From positions 62,001 to 126,000 of the forward strand of contig AAXX01000002.1 of the NCBI GenBank assembly GCA_000169355.1: DNA of 64,000 nucleotides, written 5' to 3'. Positions within the stretch are counted from its first letter, which is position 1; each line of letters starts with the position of its first letter. Shown piece by piece: positions 1 through 8,085 of this stretch. Position numbers and translations under genes: made by a program. Under the pieces are notes generated by a model that was not told the DNA's origin, ran no database searches, and saw nothing but the letters and a program-made list of their open reading frames with translations. The stretch comes from Flavobacteria bacterium BAL38. GTDB lineage: Bacteria; Bacteroidota; Bacteroidia; Flavobacteriales; Flavobacteriaceae.

Positions 1-1967
1 GAAAAAGTAAAGTCGTTATCTAATACGTTTGGCAAAGCTTGGGTAAGTTGAAGTGAAAATTTTGGATGTTTTTTTTCATATTCAATTTTACCCATAGGTG
101 TTTGCATATAATTACTAAAAGGATTCCATTGAAAAGCCAATTGTACTGCCGTAATAGTATAATTACTATACAATTTATCATCGTTTATAAAGGTATAATC
201 AAAAAGTGGTTGAATTTGGTTATGTGAAATTCCAAAATAACTAGATGTTTTAGGCAAAAACTTACTCTCTACAAAAACAAAACTCATTTTGTTGTTGTAA
301 AAAGTAGAAATATTTATGGGTCTAGGGTCATAGATTTTAAATCTTCGAGAATCAGTAACAAAATTGGTTTGAGCTATCTCACTAATGTCGTCTGTATAAG
401 AGGCACTTATCCAGGTTTCAGATTTAGTTTCTAATAGGTAAGAAGGCGTAATTCCAAATTTAAAAGCTTCATCTTTTAAACCATAAGCGCCATAAAAAGC
501 GACTTTGTATTTTTCAGATAGTTTAGAATTCGTAACGGCGCCTAATCCTAATCTAAAACCTTCAAAATTATTATACTTTATAATACTTCTTAAATCGATG
601 TCGAATATTGAAACAGGAAAGTAGCCGTTAATTATTTTTCTTCCTAAAAATAATTTGTGTTCTATTTTTTCAGAAAGCGATAAGCTATCTATTGAAGTAT
701 ATGTTCTAAGTTTTCTTTTATCTAGTGAATCATTTTTAAAAATATTCCAGTAATCTTCTTCTTGTGATAAACTCGATTTAGGAACATCAATTTTTACCCT
801 AGGTTTTGAAATGACAATAGATTTGTTTATTTCAATGTCAAAAGGAGTAGATTCTATTAAAACATAGGCTTGATCTGTTGCGTTTTTACTTTCGGTTAAA
901 TCTAAATCAGAACTGAATTTTATTGTACCACCTAAAAGTTTAATGTCTTCATGATTATTACCTTTAGAAACTTTAAATTTTCTGTTTTTTGGAAACCAAA
1001 TATCAATATCTTTTTTATAATCAAATGTATAAGTTGCATTAATGTTTACAACACCATAAATACGAAAGTAAGCTTTACAAATAGCATAGTTTATAGTGTC
1101 TATATATAACAATCCTCTTAAACGATTTGTGTTGAGTTTTTTAGGTTCAAAATAAATTCTATAAGCTTTTCTTCCATCAATTGTAACGGTGTCAATTAAC
1201 TTGTAATTATATAGTTTTCGACCAAAATTAGAAATTGGATTTTGTACCGGTATTTCTAAAATTTCGAATGGATTTTCATATACGGAATATGAAATTAGTT
1301 TAAGTCCAAGATATTCATAAACAGGCTGTTTAAAACCAGCCATTCTAGTAGCTAAAACTGTTTCTTTATTTTGAAATTGATTGTGCTGAATTAAATTTAT
1401 TTTTTCAGTTTGATATAAATGCTGCTTTTCTGAAAACTTTTTAAACTTATAATTTGTTGAATCTAGTTTCATTAAGGGTTTTCTCAAAAATCTCTTTTTA
1501 TAAATAGTGTCAATTTTTGATGCAATACTGTCTGGATTTGCTGTTACTTGAAGATACTCGTAGTTTTTATACTGAAAACTCGACAATCCTTTTTCGGGAT
1601 CGTTTAATTTTCTATTTTCAATTACTTTTTTTACAATGTTGTTTACATTGTTTTCTGTATAAATTTCAGCTTTTTTTTCATTTAAGTCATTTACTAACTT
1701 AATTGTAATATTGAATGTTTTTGGTTGTGGATACGTTATTTTTTCATAATACCCTTTGAAGTTAACTTTTATGGGTAGTTTGAAATCGTTGACTTCTACT
1801 AAAAATTTCCCTTCCCAATCGGTATTGAAATTTGTATTGTTGTACGAAACGGAAGCAAATGCAATAGGAACTTTTGTATCAAAGTCTATAACTTGTCCTT
1901 TTATTTTGGTTTGCGCAACAAAACTGTTGGTAATAATTAAGCTCAAGAAAAGCCAAAAATATTTCAT
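1..1967 (-). CDS. DUF5686 family outer-membrane protein with carboxypeptidase-regulatory-like domain, 3' end outside window
   Basis: Translating the minus strand from the ATG at 1965-1967 gives one uninterrupted frame of about 655 residues that runs off the left edge, so the C-terminus is missing. It opens with a signal peptide (MKYFWLFLSLIITNSFVAQ). A carboxypeptidase-D-regulatory-like beta-sandwich follows (KIKGQVIDFDTKVPIAFASV). Next comes a long region with alternating aromatic strands (YRIYFEPKKL, FRIYGVVNINATYTF) ending in barrel-like strands, the layout of Bacteroidota DUF5686 proteins. It is expected in the outer membrane; its molecular function is unknown. A perfect -7 box lies 19 bases upstream (1986-1993). 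It is convergent with nothing and reads in the same direction as frr, behind that gene's terminator. Family call moderately sure. Confidence 0.75.
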   Translation of the reverse strand, partial: MKYFWLFLSLIITNSFVAQTKIKGQVIDFDTKVPIAFASVSYNNTNFNTDWEGKFLVEVNDFKLPIKVNFKGYYEKITYPQPKTFNITIKLVNDLNEKKAEIYTENNVNNIVKKVIENRKLNDPEKGLSSFQYKNYEYLQVTANPDSIASKIDTIYKKRFLRKPLMKLDSTNYKFKKFSEKQHLYQTEKINLIQHNQFQNKETVLATRMAGFKQPVYEYLGLKLISYSVYENPFEILEIPVQNPISNFGRKLYNYKLIDTVTIDGRKAYRIYFEPKKLNTNRLRGLLYIDTINYAICKAYFRIYGVVNINATYTFDYKKDIDIWFPKNRKFKVSKGNNHEDIKLLGGTIKFSSDLDLTESKNATDQAYVLIESTPFDIEINKSIVISKPRVKIDVPKSSLSQEEDYWNIFKNDSLDKRKLRTYTSIDSLSLSEKIEHKLFLGRKIINGYFPVSIFDIDLRSIIKYNNFEGFRLGLGAVTNSKLSEKYKVAFYGAYGLKDEAFKFGITPSYLLETKSETWISASYTDDISEIAQTNFVTDSRRFKIYDPRPINISTFYNNKMSFVFVESKFLPKTSSYFGISHNQIQPLFDYTFINDDKLYSNYTITAVQLAFQWNPFSNYMQTPMGKIEYEKKHPKFSLQLTQALPNVLDNDFTF

Positions 1968-1985
1968 GAAGAGATTGATTTTGTA

Positions 1986-1993
1986 CAAATATA
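1986..1993 (-). promoter_or_regulatory. -7 box of the DUF5686 gene
   Basis: CAAATATA on the plus strand is TATATTTG on the minus strand, a perfect Bacteroidota TAnnTTTG box, 18 bases before the start codon at 1967. Confidence 0.6.
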
Positions 1994-2000
1994 TTCAAAA

Positions 2001-2028
2001 TAAAAAATCCCGAGTGTTAATCGGGACT
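2001..2028 (-). terminator. Rho-independent terminator of pyrH-frr
   Basis: TCCCGA (2008-2013) and TCGGGA (2021-2026) form a stem. Read on the minus strand it is followed by a run of six T, right after the frr stop codon. Confidence 0.75.
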
Positions 2029-2033
2029 TAAAT

Positions 2034-2597
2034 TTATACTTTCATAATTTCAGCTTCTTTTACAGCTAAAAGTTCTTCGATTTTCTTGATGAAAGAATCG
2101 GTTAATTTTTGAACATCTTCTTCTGCTTTTTTACAAATATCTTCGGCAGTTCCTTCTTTTTCTTCCTTTTTAATATCAGAATTAGCATCTTTTCGGTGAT
2201 TTCTAATTCCAATTTTTGCATCTTCTGCTTCAGATTTTGCTTGTTTTACTAAGTCGCGTCTTCTTTCTTCTGTTAAGGCAGGAATATTGATAATGATATT
2301 ATCTCCATTGTTCATTGGGTTTAATCCTAAATTAGCAATCATTATTGCTTTTTCAATAGGATGTAACATATTTTTTTCCCAAGGTGTAACTGTTAAAGTT
2401 CGTGCATCGGCAGCATTAATATTAGCAACTTGCGATAACGGAGTTTGAGATCCGTAATAATCTACAAAAACACCACCTAACATTTGAGGTGAAGCTTTTC
2501 CTGCTCTAATATTTAAAAATTCTTTCTCTAAATGCGCAACGGAACCTATCATAGCTTCTTTTGCACTGTCTAAAATAAAGTTAATTTCTTCTGTCAT
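2034..2597 (-). CDS. frr: Ribosome recycling factor
   Basis: Splits post-termination 70S ribosomes together with EF-G in the cytoplasm. The 187 residues are the usual length of the family. The sequence shows the expected features: the N-terminal helix with FLNIRAGKASPQML, the central VTPWEKNMLHPIEKAIMIANLGLNP, and the ALTEERRRDLVKQAKSEAEDAKIGIRNHRKD stretch ending in a helix that completes the three-helix bundle. It follows pyrH by 45 bases on the same strand, the conserved bacterial order pyrH-frr, so the two are probably cotranscribed from the pyrH promoter and stopped by the hairpin at 2001-2028. Nothing odd in the protein. Confidence 0.97.
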   Translation of the reverse strand: MTEEINFILDSAKEAMIGSVAHLEKEFLNIRAGKASPQMLGGVFVDYYGSQTPLSQVANINAADARTLTVTPWEKNMLHPIEKAIMIANLGLNPMNNGDNIIINIPALTEERRRDLVKQAKSEAEDAKIGIRNHRKDANSDIKKEEKEGTAEDICKKAEEDVQKLTDSFIKKIEELLAVKEAEIMKV

Positions 2598-2642
2598 TGT
2601 ATAAATTTTTTATTTTTCGAATTCTAAAATCTGAATTCTAAA

Positions 2643-3350
2643 TTATATTGTAACCGTTGTTCCAATGGTTTCGCCATTACACACTTTTAATAAATTCCCA
2701 TCTTTATTCATATCAAAAACTATAATAGGTAATTTATTTTCTTGACTTAAGGTAAAAGCTGTTGTGTCCATAACATTTAATCCTTTTGCTAGTACATCTT
2801 CAAATGAAATAAAATCAAATTTAACTGCATCTGCATTTTTTTCAGGATCAGAAGTATAAACACCATCAACACGAGTTCCTTTTAAAATTACATCAGCTCC
2901 AATTTCAACACCTCTTAAAACAGCGGCAGTATCGGTTGTAAAATAAGGATTTCCTGTTCCTGCACCAAAAATAACAATTCTTCCTTTTTCTAAATGACGA
3001 GTAGCTTTTCTTTTGATATAAGGTTCTGCTATTGCTTCAATTTTTAACGCTGTTTGTAAACGGGTTTGCATTCCTGCTTCTTCTAAAGCGCCTTGTAATG
3101 CCATTCCATTAATTATAGTGGCAAGCATTCCCATATAATCTCCTTGCACTCTGTCCATACCATTACTAGCACCTGCAACACCTCTAAAAATATTTCCACC
3201 GCCAATTACAATTGCAATTTCTACACCTTTATCATGAATTTGTTTTATTTCAGAGGCATACTCAGCTAAACGTTGCGGATCAATACCATATTGTCTTTCA
3301 CCCATTAAAGCTTCGCCACTTAATTTTAGAAGAATTCTTTTGTACTTCAT
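2643..3350 (-). CDS. pyrH: UMP kinase (uridylate kinase)
   Basis: Phosphorylates UMP to UDP in pyrimidine nucleotide synthesis; a cytoplasmic hexamer of the amino-acid-kinase fold. At 235 residues it has normal length. It starts [14 protein letters not shown] (phosphate-binding loop), then [29 protein letters not shown], and a C-terminal GTPVDG-type loop seen here as [13 protein letters not shown]. The gene leads the pyrH-frr pair. A perfect -7 box (CAAATATA on plus) sits at 3433-3440, giving a leader of roughly 75 bases. Confidence 0.97.
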   Translation of the reverse strand: MKYKRILLKLSGEALMGERQYGIDPQRLAEYASEIKQIHDKGVEIAIVIGGGNIFRGVAGASNGMDRVQGDYMGMLATIINGMALQGALEEAGMQTRLQTALKIEAIAEPYIKRKATRHLEKGRIVIFGAGTGNPYFTTDTAAVLRGVEIGADVILKGTRVDGVYTSDPEKNADAVKFDFISFEDVLAKGLNVMDTTAFTLSQENKLPIIVFDMNKDGNLLKVCNGETIGTTVTI

Positions 3351-3432
3351 TTTTTGTGTTGTTTAATCTGATTTTATTCAGATATATGTTGTTATAGTTG
3401 TTTTTGAACTATTTTTTAAAAATATTCCGATG

Positions 3433-3440
3433 CAAATATA
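3433..3440 (-). promoter_or_regulatory. -7 box of pyrH-frr
   Basis: CAAATATA on plus reads TATATTTG on minus, a perfect TAnnTTTG match 82 bases before the pyrH start codon. Confidence 0.55.
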
Positions 3441-3478
3441 GTTAAATAGCTTTTTTCTAAAAAATATGTTTTTAACAT

Positions 3479-4267
3479 TTATGAGCCTAAATTTTTAAAA
3501 CTATTTTTTGCTTCATTATAGCCAATTTCAAATATCAAATCCATTTTAGATTTATTGGTTTCAAATGTACTAAAATCTGCTAATTTTTTAGGTTCAATAA
3601 TCCAGTCGCAATGATTGAATTTTTGCAAATTTGAATATGCAGTCAATAATTCAAGCGCTCTGTAGGTTACAGCTTTAATAGAATTTAGATTTTTTGCTTC
3701 AATATTTTGTAAAGGACTTACATAAACCCCAATAATAGATTCGCATTTTCCTTGCAATACATCTACAGGAAAATGATTTAAAATTCCACCATCGCTGTAT
3801 AATTTTCCATTTATTACGTATGGCGAAATCATTCCAGGAACAGCTGTTGAAGCTAAAACGGCATCAACCACTTTGGTTTCTTGATTAAAAATTTTTAATT
3901 TTCCTTTAATCATATCGGTTGCTGTAATATATGTAGGAATTCTCAATTCGTTTAATTTTACTTCCCCAAATATTTCGCTAAAATATTCTTTAAATGAATC
4001 AGAATCTACAATACCGGCTTTTTTAAAAGTAAAATGTTTCCAATGAAAAAAGTAAATGGATTTAAAAAATTCTAAAATTTCTTGAGGCTCTTTGCCAAAT
4101 GAATACATAGCACCAACAATTGCTCCAGCGCTCGAACCAGCAATGCAAGATGGTTTTAAGCCTTGTTCTGTTAAAAATTGTAATGCGCCTGCATGTGCAA
4201 TTCCTTTTGATCCACCACCCGAAAGCGCTAAACCAGTTGATTTAGAAGTTAAATCGATATGTAACAT
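3479..4267 (-). CDS. Patatin-like phospholipase
   Basis: Predicted lipid acyl hydrolase of the patatin fold, 262 residues. The oxyanion loop GGGSKGIAHAG starts at about residue 17. The nucleophile elbow G44-S-S46-A-G48 follows, and the partner Asp of the Ser-Asp dyad is in SDGGILNHFP near residue 160. There is no signal peptide, so this is a cytoplasmic RssA-like single-domain form, shorter than the barrel-fused bacterial patatins. Substrate cannot be read from the sequence. It is transcribed divergently from the thioredoxin-like gene; their two -7 boxes lie four bases apart at 4285-4304. Confidence 0.9.
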   Translation of the reverse strand: MLHIDLTSKSTGLALSGGGSKGIAHAGALQFLTEQGLKPSCIAGSSAGAIVGAMYSFGKEPQEILEFFKSIYFFHWKHFTFKKAGIVDSDSFKEYFSEIFGEVKLNELRIPTYITATDMIKGKLKIFNQETKVVDAVLASTAVPGMISPYVINGKLYSDGGILNHFPVDVLQGKCESIIGVYVSPLQNIEAKNLNSIKAVTYRALELLTAYSNLQKFNHCDWIIEPKKLADFSTFETNKSKMDLIFEIGYNEAKNSFKNLGS

Positions 4268-4284
4268 AGCTTACATTTAATTGC

Positions 4285-4292
4285 CAAAATTA
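4285..4292 (-). promoter_or_regulatory. -7 box of the patatin gene
   Basis: CAAAATTA on plus is TAATTTTG on minus, a perfect TAnnTTTG, 17 bases before the patatin ATG. It lies four bases from the oppositely directed box at 4297-4304. Confidence 0.55.
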
Positions 4293-4296
4293 AAAC

Positions 4297-4304
4297 TAAA
4301 TTTG
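4297..4304 (+). promoter_or_regulatory. -7 box of the thioredoxin-like gene
   Basis: TAAATTTG is a perfect TAnnTTTG box, 18 bases before the ATG at 4323. This position supports that ATG over any upstream start codon, which would precede the transcript. Confidence 0.6.
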
Positions 4305-4322
4305 CATAATAAAGTTAACAAG

Positions 4323-4928
4323 ATGATAAATACAATACAAAATGCATTAGAAAATAGTTTTTCTTATGCTAATTATAGAAAACATGTAGCTCAATTAATT
4401 GCAATTGGGCAATCTACAGGTCATACTCAATCAGAAAATTTGTTACATTTTTCAGAATTAAACGAAACACGAATGAATCGTTTAGAAAAAACAATTGCGA
4501 TTATTGACGAAGTTAAATTTAAATTAGAGAATTTAGATAGAAATTATATTTGGTTGGTTATTGCAGAAGGTTGGTGTGGCGATGCGGCTCAGATTTTACC
4601 AATCATAAATAAAATGAGTGAAGTGTCTGAAAAAATTGACTTAAAAATTGTTTTACGTGACGATAATGATGCTTTAATGCAGCGTTTTTTAACGAATGGC
4701 GGAAAAGCAATTCCTAAATTGATTATGTTAGATGCTGAAAATTTAGAAATAATTTCAGATTGGGGTCCAAGACCAAAAGGAGCAAAGCAATTAATTTCTG
4801 ATTATAAATTAGAACATGGCGTAATTGATGAAACAGCTAAAATAGAATTGCAAAAATGGTATTTACACGATAAAGGAATTTCAACTCAAAATGAAATTGT
4901 ACAAATGCATGAGCAAGTTTTAAGTTGA
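4323..4928 (+). CDS. Thioredoxin-family protein with WCGDA active site
   Basis: A 201-residue cytoplasmic protein (no signal peptide) with a thioredoxin-like fold in its middle. The strand YIWLVIAEGWCGDAAQILP carries the active-site region at residues 84-88, and AIPKLIMLDAENLEI supplies the cis-proline (IP) strand. The second catalytic cysteine of CxxC is Ala, so it cannot form the normal disulfide; Cys85 stands alone. This WCGDA form is known in Bacteroidota proteins of unknown role. I placed the start at 4323 because the -7 box at 4297-4304 would lie within a longer gene. Reductase activity should not be assumed. Confidence 0.85.
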   Translation: MINTIQNALENSFSYANYRKHVAQLIAIGQSTGHTQSENLLHFSELNETRMNRLEKTIAIIDEVKFKLENLDRNYIWLVIAEGWCGDAAQILPIINKMSEVSEKIDLKIVLRDDNDALMQRFLTNGGKAIPKLIMLDAENLEIISDWGPRPKGAKQLISDYKLEHGVIDETAKIELQKWYLHDKGISTQNEIVQMHEQVLS

Positions 4929-4936
4929 TTTTTTTT

Positions 4937-4992
4937 GGAACACAGATTATAGAAATTTAAGTAATTTTTAAAATTTCTTCAATCTGTGTTCC
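4937..4992. repeat. Hairpin element with GGAACACAGATT arms
   Basis: GGAACACAGATT (4937-4948) pairs perfectly with AATCTGTGTTCC (4981-4992). Inside, AGAAATTT pairs with AAATTTCT after a 2x2 internal loop. It fills the gap between two convergent genes and could end transcription both ways, but no T-run follows either arm. The same arms recur, interrupted, at 58330-58515. Confidence 0.8.
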
Positions 4993-5005
4993 TAATATTG
5001 AAATT

Positions 5006-5623
5006 TTATTTTATTGTTCCAATAATATTCAATTTATCAGAAGTGGAAATTCCGCCTGGGTTACAACCTAATTGACCTTCCGGAATTTCCATTTTTAATT
5101 TTTCATAATACTCTGCCCAAACTTTAAAATATTCTTTTGATTTTGGTGACTTGAAAGTCATCGGATACAAATCAAATAATGGTTTTTTGTACGAATGCAA
5201 AAATGCATCAAAAATTAATTCCGAGCAGTAATATTTACCATTATTATATAGATATTCATCATCATAAGGAACACCAACTTGTTGTAACGAAAACACAATT
5301 GCTTCTGGAATATATTTTTGATATTTCCGTTTTAATCTTCCAACGAACATTTCTTCTGTTGTGTAGGTTTTAAAGGTTTCGTAAGGTGTAATTTTTACAT
5401 TTTTTCCTGAAGCTTCTATAATAAGAATAGAGTCGTTTTTGATGTACACCATTCCTATATGACTAAAATCTTTTCCTTGATAACCTTCGGTAACTTCGTT
5501 AATAGCTTCGCAAAGAGGGCCACAATTCATCGATTGAAATAAAAGATCACCTGTTTTTAGTTTTACATTTTGAGAAAAACCATAAAAGGAAAACCAAATT
5601 AAAAGTAAAATAATTTTTTTCAT
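5006..5623 (-). CDS. YiiX/YebB-like permuted NlpC/P60 hydrolase, exported
   Basis: A 205-residue exported cysteine hydrolase of the circularly permuted NlpC/P60 papain-like group (YiiX/YebB). The signal peptide covers residues 1-18 (MKKIILLLIWFSFYGFSQ). GDLLFQ at 25-30 and FSHIGMVY with His55 form the N-terminal half. Catalytic Cys133 is in GKYYCSELIF, the reversed His-then-Cys order that marks the permuted form. Members are thought to act on amide or ester bonds in peptidoglycan or lipids; the substrate is not known here. It follows the next gene upstream by one base, so it is probably the last gene of the uppP-truB transcript. Confidence 0.85.
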   Translation of the reverse strand: MKKIILLLIWFSFYGFSQNVKLKTGDLLFQSMNCGPLCEAINEVTEGYQGKDFSHIGMVYIKNDSILIIEASGKNVKITPYETFKTYTTEEMFVGRLKRKYQKYIPEAIVFSLQQVGVPYDDEYLYNNGKYYCSELIFDAFLHSYKKPLFDLYPMTFKSPKSKEYFKVWAEYYEKLKMEIPEGQLGCNPGGISTSDKLNIIGTIK

Positions 5624-5624
5624 T

Positions 5625-6254
5625 TTAAAAAGATACTAAAGCAATTCCAATACTTATACTATATACTTCATCTATATTATTTCTTAGTTTGTAACCATGA
5701 TTGTTAATTTCAACAAACAAACTAATACCATCAGTATTTTCTAATCCCAAACTAATTTTTTGATAGGTTCCCATTAAGTTACCTCTACCAATTGCAAAAG
5801 ATTTTCCAATTCCATATTGTAAAGTAATCCGCGTTTCTTCTCCAACTTTAGGACTTAATCTAAAGTTTGCATATAACGGAACAGCAACTAATTTGTCTGA
5901 TCCTAACCAATCAATACCAGAAGTTGCAGCAATTCCAAACCATTTATTATAGTGTATACCATATCCAAATTTGGCCCCAATTCCATCGGGTAAAAACCAA
6001 TAATCACTTCGGTTTCCATTAGCATCTATTTCTCCGTAGGTTTTGTTTCCTCGAAGTGGAATTGTAACATCAAATTGCATGTAATTTCCACCATCGGCAG
6101 ATTCACTTTCTGGAGATTCGTAAAATTTTTTTTCAGAAAATGATTTATTAGAAGCAGCTAAATGTTTTGGAACAGCAATTAATGTATCTTTTTTAGTTTG
6201 TGAAAAACTAAGTTGAAATAAAACAAAAAATAGAAATAAAATTTTATTTTTCAT
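5625..6254 (-). CDS. Exported protein of unknown function, probably a small beta-barrel
   Basis: I chose the ATG at 6254 because it begins a clean signal peptide (MKNKILFLFFVLFQLSFSQ), giving 209 residues; a longer version would start inside truB without one. The mature part has amphipathic strands with glycine and aromatic residues (GAKFGYGIHYNKWFGIAATSGIDWLG, SLGLENTDGISLFVEINNHGYKL) and ends in SIGIALVSF with a terminal Phe, the C-terminal signature of outer-membrane barrels. I do not recognise the family. The start overlaps the 3' end of truB by 11 bases and the stop is one base from the YiiX-like gene, so it looks translationally coupled to both. Confidence 0.7.
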   Translation of the reverse strand: MKNKILFLFFVLFQLSFSQTKKDTLIAVPKHLAASNKSFSEKKFYESPESESADGGNYMQFDVTIPLRGNKTYGEIDANGNRSDYWFLPDGIGAKFGYGIHYNKWFGIAATSGIDWLGSDKLVAVPLYANFRLSPKVGEETRITLQYGIGKSFAIGRGNLMGTYQKISLGLENTDGISLFVEINNHGYKLRNNIDEVYSISIGIALVSF

Positions 6255-6942
6255 TTTGAAGCGATTTTTCAAAAGCATCAGGAGAAATTGCATTTACAAC
6301 ATCATAATCACCAATTTTTGTACGTCGCAGTGCCGATAAATGTCCGCCAGATTGTAATGCTAAACCAAAATCAAATGCTAAAGAACGAATATAAGTTCCT
6401 TTGCTACAAGTAACTCTAAAATCAACTTCAGGCAACTCAATTCTAGTAATTTCAAATTCATGAATTGTAGTCTTTCTTGCTTGAATTTCCACTTCAATTC
6501 CAGCACGAGCCGATTCATATAATCGTTTTCCGTCTTTTTTTATTGCAGAAAAAACAGGTGGTTTTTGGTCGATTTCGCCAATAAATTGTTTAGTAGTTTC
6601 TAAAATTAAAGCTTCGGAAATATGAGTTATTGGAAAGGTAGCATCAACTTCTGTTTCCAAATCGTATGACGGAGTTGTGGCTCCAAGTACAATTGTTCCG
6701 GTATATTCTTTGGTTTGTGCCTGAATTTCGGTAATTCTTTTAGTAAATTTTCCGGTACAAATAATTAACAAACCAGTTGCTAATGGATCTAATGTTCCGG
6801 CATGACCAATTTTGAATTTTTTAGGAAGTTTCAATTCATTTATCAGCGCATACTTTAGTTTATTCACGGCTTGAAATGAACTCCATTTTAATGGTTTGTC
6901 TATCAGAATAACTTTGCCTTCTAAAATTTCTTCTACCGTCAT
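6244..6942 (-). CDS. truB: tRNA pseudouridine(55) synthase TruB
   Basis: Makes pseudouridine 55 in the T-loop of tRNAs. Its 232 residues include the family landmarks: LIDKPLKWSSFQAVNKLK at the start, KIGHAGTLDPLATGLLIICTGKFTK with the catalytic Asp in GTLDPLA, and SAIKKDGKRLYESARAG (the YelaR-type motif). CSKGTYIRSLAFDFG follows later. It lacks the C-terminal PUA extension of the E. coli enzyme, as is usual in this phylum. Its ATG shares one base with the uppP stop (TAATG), showing coupling. Confidence 0.96.
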   Translation of the reverse strand: MTVEEILEGKVILIDKPLKWSSFQAVNKLKYALINELKLPKKFKIGHAGTLDPLATGLLIICTGKFTKRITEIQAQTKEYTGTIVLGATTPSYDLETEVDATFPITHISEALILETTKQFIGEIDQKPPVFSAIKKDGKRLYESARAGIEVEIQARKTTIHEFEITRIELPEVDFRVTCSKGTYIRSLAFDFGLALQSGGHLSALRRTKIGDYDVVNAISPDAFEKSLQNEK

Positions 6943-7727
6943 TAGATAATAGTTAATTTTTGAACAAAGAAATGAATTAGAAGAATCGCAATTCCGGCTA
7001 CTATTCGGTAATAACCAAAAACTTTAAAACCGTATTTTGTTAAAAATCCAATGAATGATTTTATAGCAACTAAGGCAACAATAAATCCAACTACATTACC
7101 AATTATTAATAAATTAATTTGATCGTCTGAAAGCACAAATCCTTCTTTATTATAATCGTATATTTTTTTAACTGTAGCGCCAAGCATAGTAGGTATTGCT
7201 AAGAAAAAAGAAAACTCTGCAGCGGTAGTTCTGGAAATTTTTTGCGACATACCGCCTACAATACTTGCACCACTTCTAGAAACACCAGGAATCATTGCTA
7301 AACATTGAAATAATCCAATTTTAAATGCGGTTAGGTATGAAATTTCGGTTCCTTCTTCGTTCCCAAACCATTCGTCCACTTTTAAAAGTAAAATTCCCCC
7401 AATTACTAATGAAATAGCAACAGTAATAGGATTTTCTAATAAACTATCTATAAAATCATTAAGCAATAATCCAAATATTACCGCTGGAATAAAAGCTACA
7501 AATAATTTGAAATAAAAATCAAGCGATTGAAAGAAGCGTTTGAAATATAAAACAATTACTGAAAGTATAGTTCCTAATTGAATTACAATGGTAAAAAGTT
7601 TTGTAAAATCATCACTTGCAATTCCAAAAAAAGAAGAAGCAATAATCATATGTCCTGTTGAAGAAACGGGTAAAAATTCGGTTATTCCTTCAATTATAGC
7701 AAGAATAATAGCTTGAAGTGTATTCAT
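6942..7727 (-). CDS. uppP: Undecaprenyl-diphosphatase UppP (BacA)
   Basis: Integral membrane phosphatase that recycles undecaprenyl pyrophosphate to the carrier lipid used for peptidoglycan and surface glycans. At 261 residues it is full length, with the two conserved motifs [17 protein letters not shown] (residues 13-29) and [13 protein letters not shown] (about 147-159), and eight hydrophobic segments. It overlaps truB by one base. The DUF3098 and ftsX genes lie upstream on the same strand, an arrangement common in flavobacteria, so one ftsX-DUF3098-uppP-truB transcript is likely, with a word repeat between DUF3098 and uppP. Confidence 0.96.
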   Translation of the reverse strand: MNTLQAIILAIIEGITEFLPVSSTGHMIIASSFFGIASDDFTKLFTIVIQLGTILSVIVLYFKRFFQSLDFYFKLFVAFIPAVIFGLLLNDFIDSLLENPITVAISLVIGGILLLKVDEWFGNEEGTEISYLTAFKIGLFQCLAMIPGVSRSGASIVGGMSQKISRTTAAEFSFFLAIPTMLGATVKKIYDYNKEGFVLSDDQINLLIIGNVVGFIVALVAIKSFIGFLTKYGFKVFGYYRIVAGIAILLIHFFVQKLTII

Positions 7728-7730
7728 TGT

Positions 7731-7767
7731 AGTAATTAGTAATTAGTAAATAGTGACTAGTGATTAG
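7731..7767. repeat. Word repeat: AGTAATTAGTAATTAG-type
   Basis: Imperfect tandem units of about 7-9 bases (AGTAATT, AGTAAAT, AGTGACT, AGTGATT) start four bases upstream of the uppP ATG and fill most of the gap to DUF3098. The same gap ends with CTGAATTCCGAACACT, a member of the GAACACTGAA word family. Confidence 0.75.
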
Positions 7768-7801
7768 CAAAACCAGCTTACTAATAACTGAATTCCGAAC
7801 A

Positions 7802-8038
7802 CTATTTTTTAGGATTTTTTAAAATCGAATAAATTGTAATTCCGAATCCAATTAACACAACAGTTGGAGCTAAACGAATTCTTCTAAAATTAAAAATTTC
7901 TTCATTAAAAACATTAGGATCTTCGCTTCCTCCGCCACTCATTAAAATGAATCCAGTAGCAATTACAGCTAAGCCAACTAAAAGAATTTTATAATTTACT
8001 TTATCAAAAAGAAATTCGGGTTTGTTATTATTTTCCAT
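7802..8038 (-). CDS. DUF3098 small membrane protein
   Basis: A 78-residue protein with two transmembrane segments: NYKILLVGLAVIATGFILM and RLAPTVVLIGFGITIYSIL. The FLFDKVNYK start and the short polar loop with SGGGSEDPNVFNEEIFNFRR between them match DUF3098, a family of unknown function that sits between ftsX and uppP in many Bacteroidota. I start it at 8038 (MENNNKPEF) because members begin there; the upstream codons would run into a word repeat. Possibly connected with division or envelope work by its position only. Confidence 0.85.
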   Translation of the reverse strand: MENNNKPEFLFDKVNYKILLVGLAVIATGFILMSGGGSEDPNVFNEEIFNFRRIRLAPTVVLIGFGITIYSILKNPKK

Positions 8039-8055
8039 TTTTATTTTTTTTAATT

Positions 8056-8085
8056 CACTGAACACTATAAATTGAACACTGAAAA
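8056..8085. repeat. Word repeat: GAACACTGAA family
   Basis: CACTGAACACT (8056-8066) and GAACACTGAA (8074-8083) lie between the DUF3098 start and the ftsX stop codon (8086-8088), practically touching the latter. The same word occurs inside a GT2 gene at 59381-59408. Confidence 0.75.

Noticed and set aside
1517..2031. Plus-strand reading frames opposite the DUF5686 gene
   Set aside because: They have no recognisable domain and are antisense to a continuous minus-strand gene with a clear signal peptide; they are chance frames.
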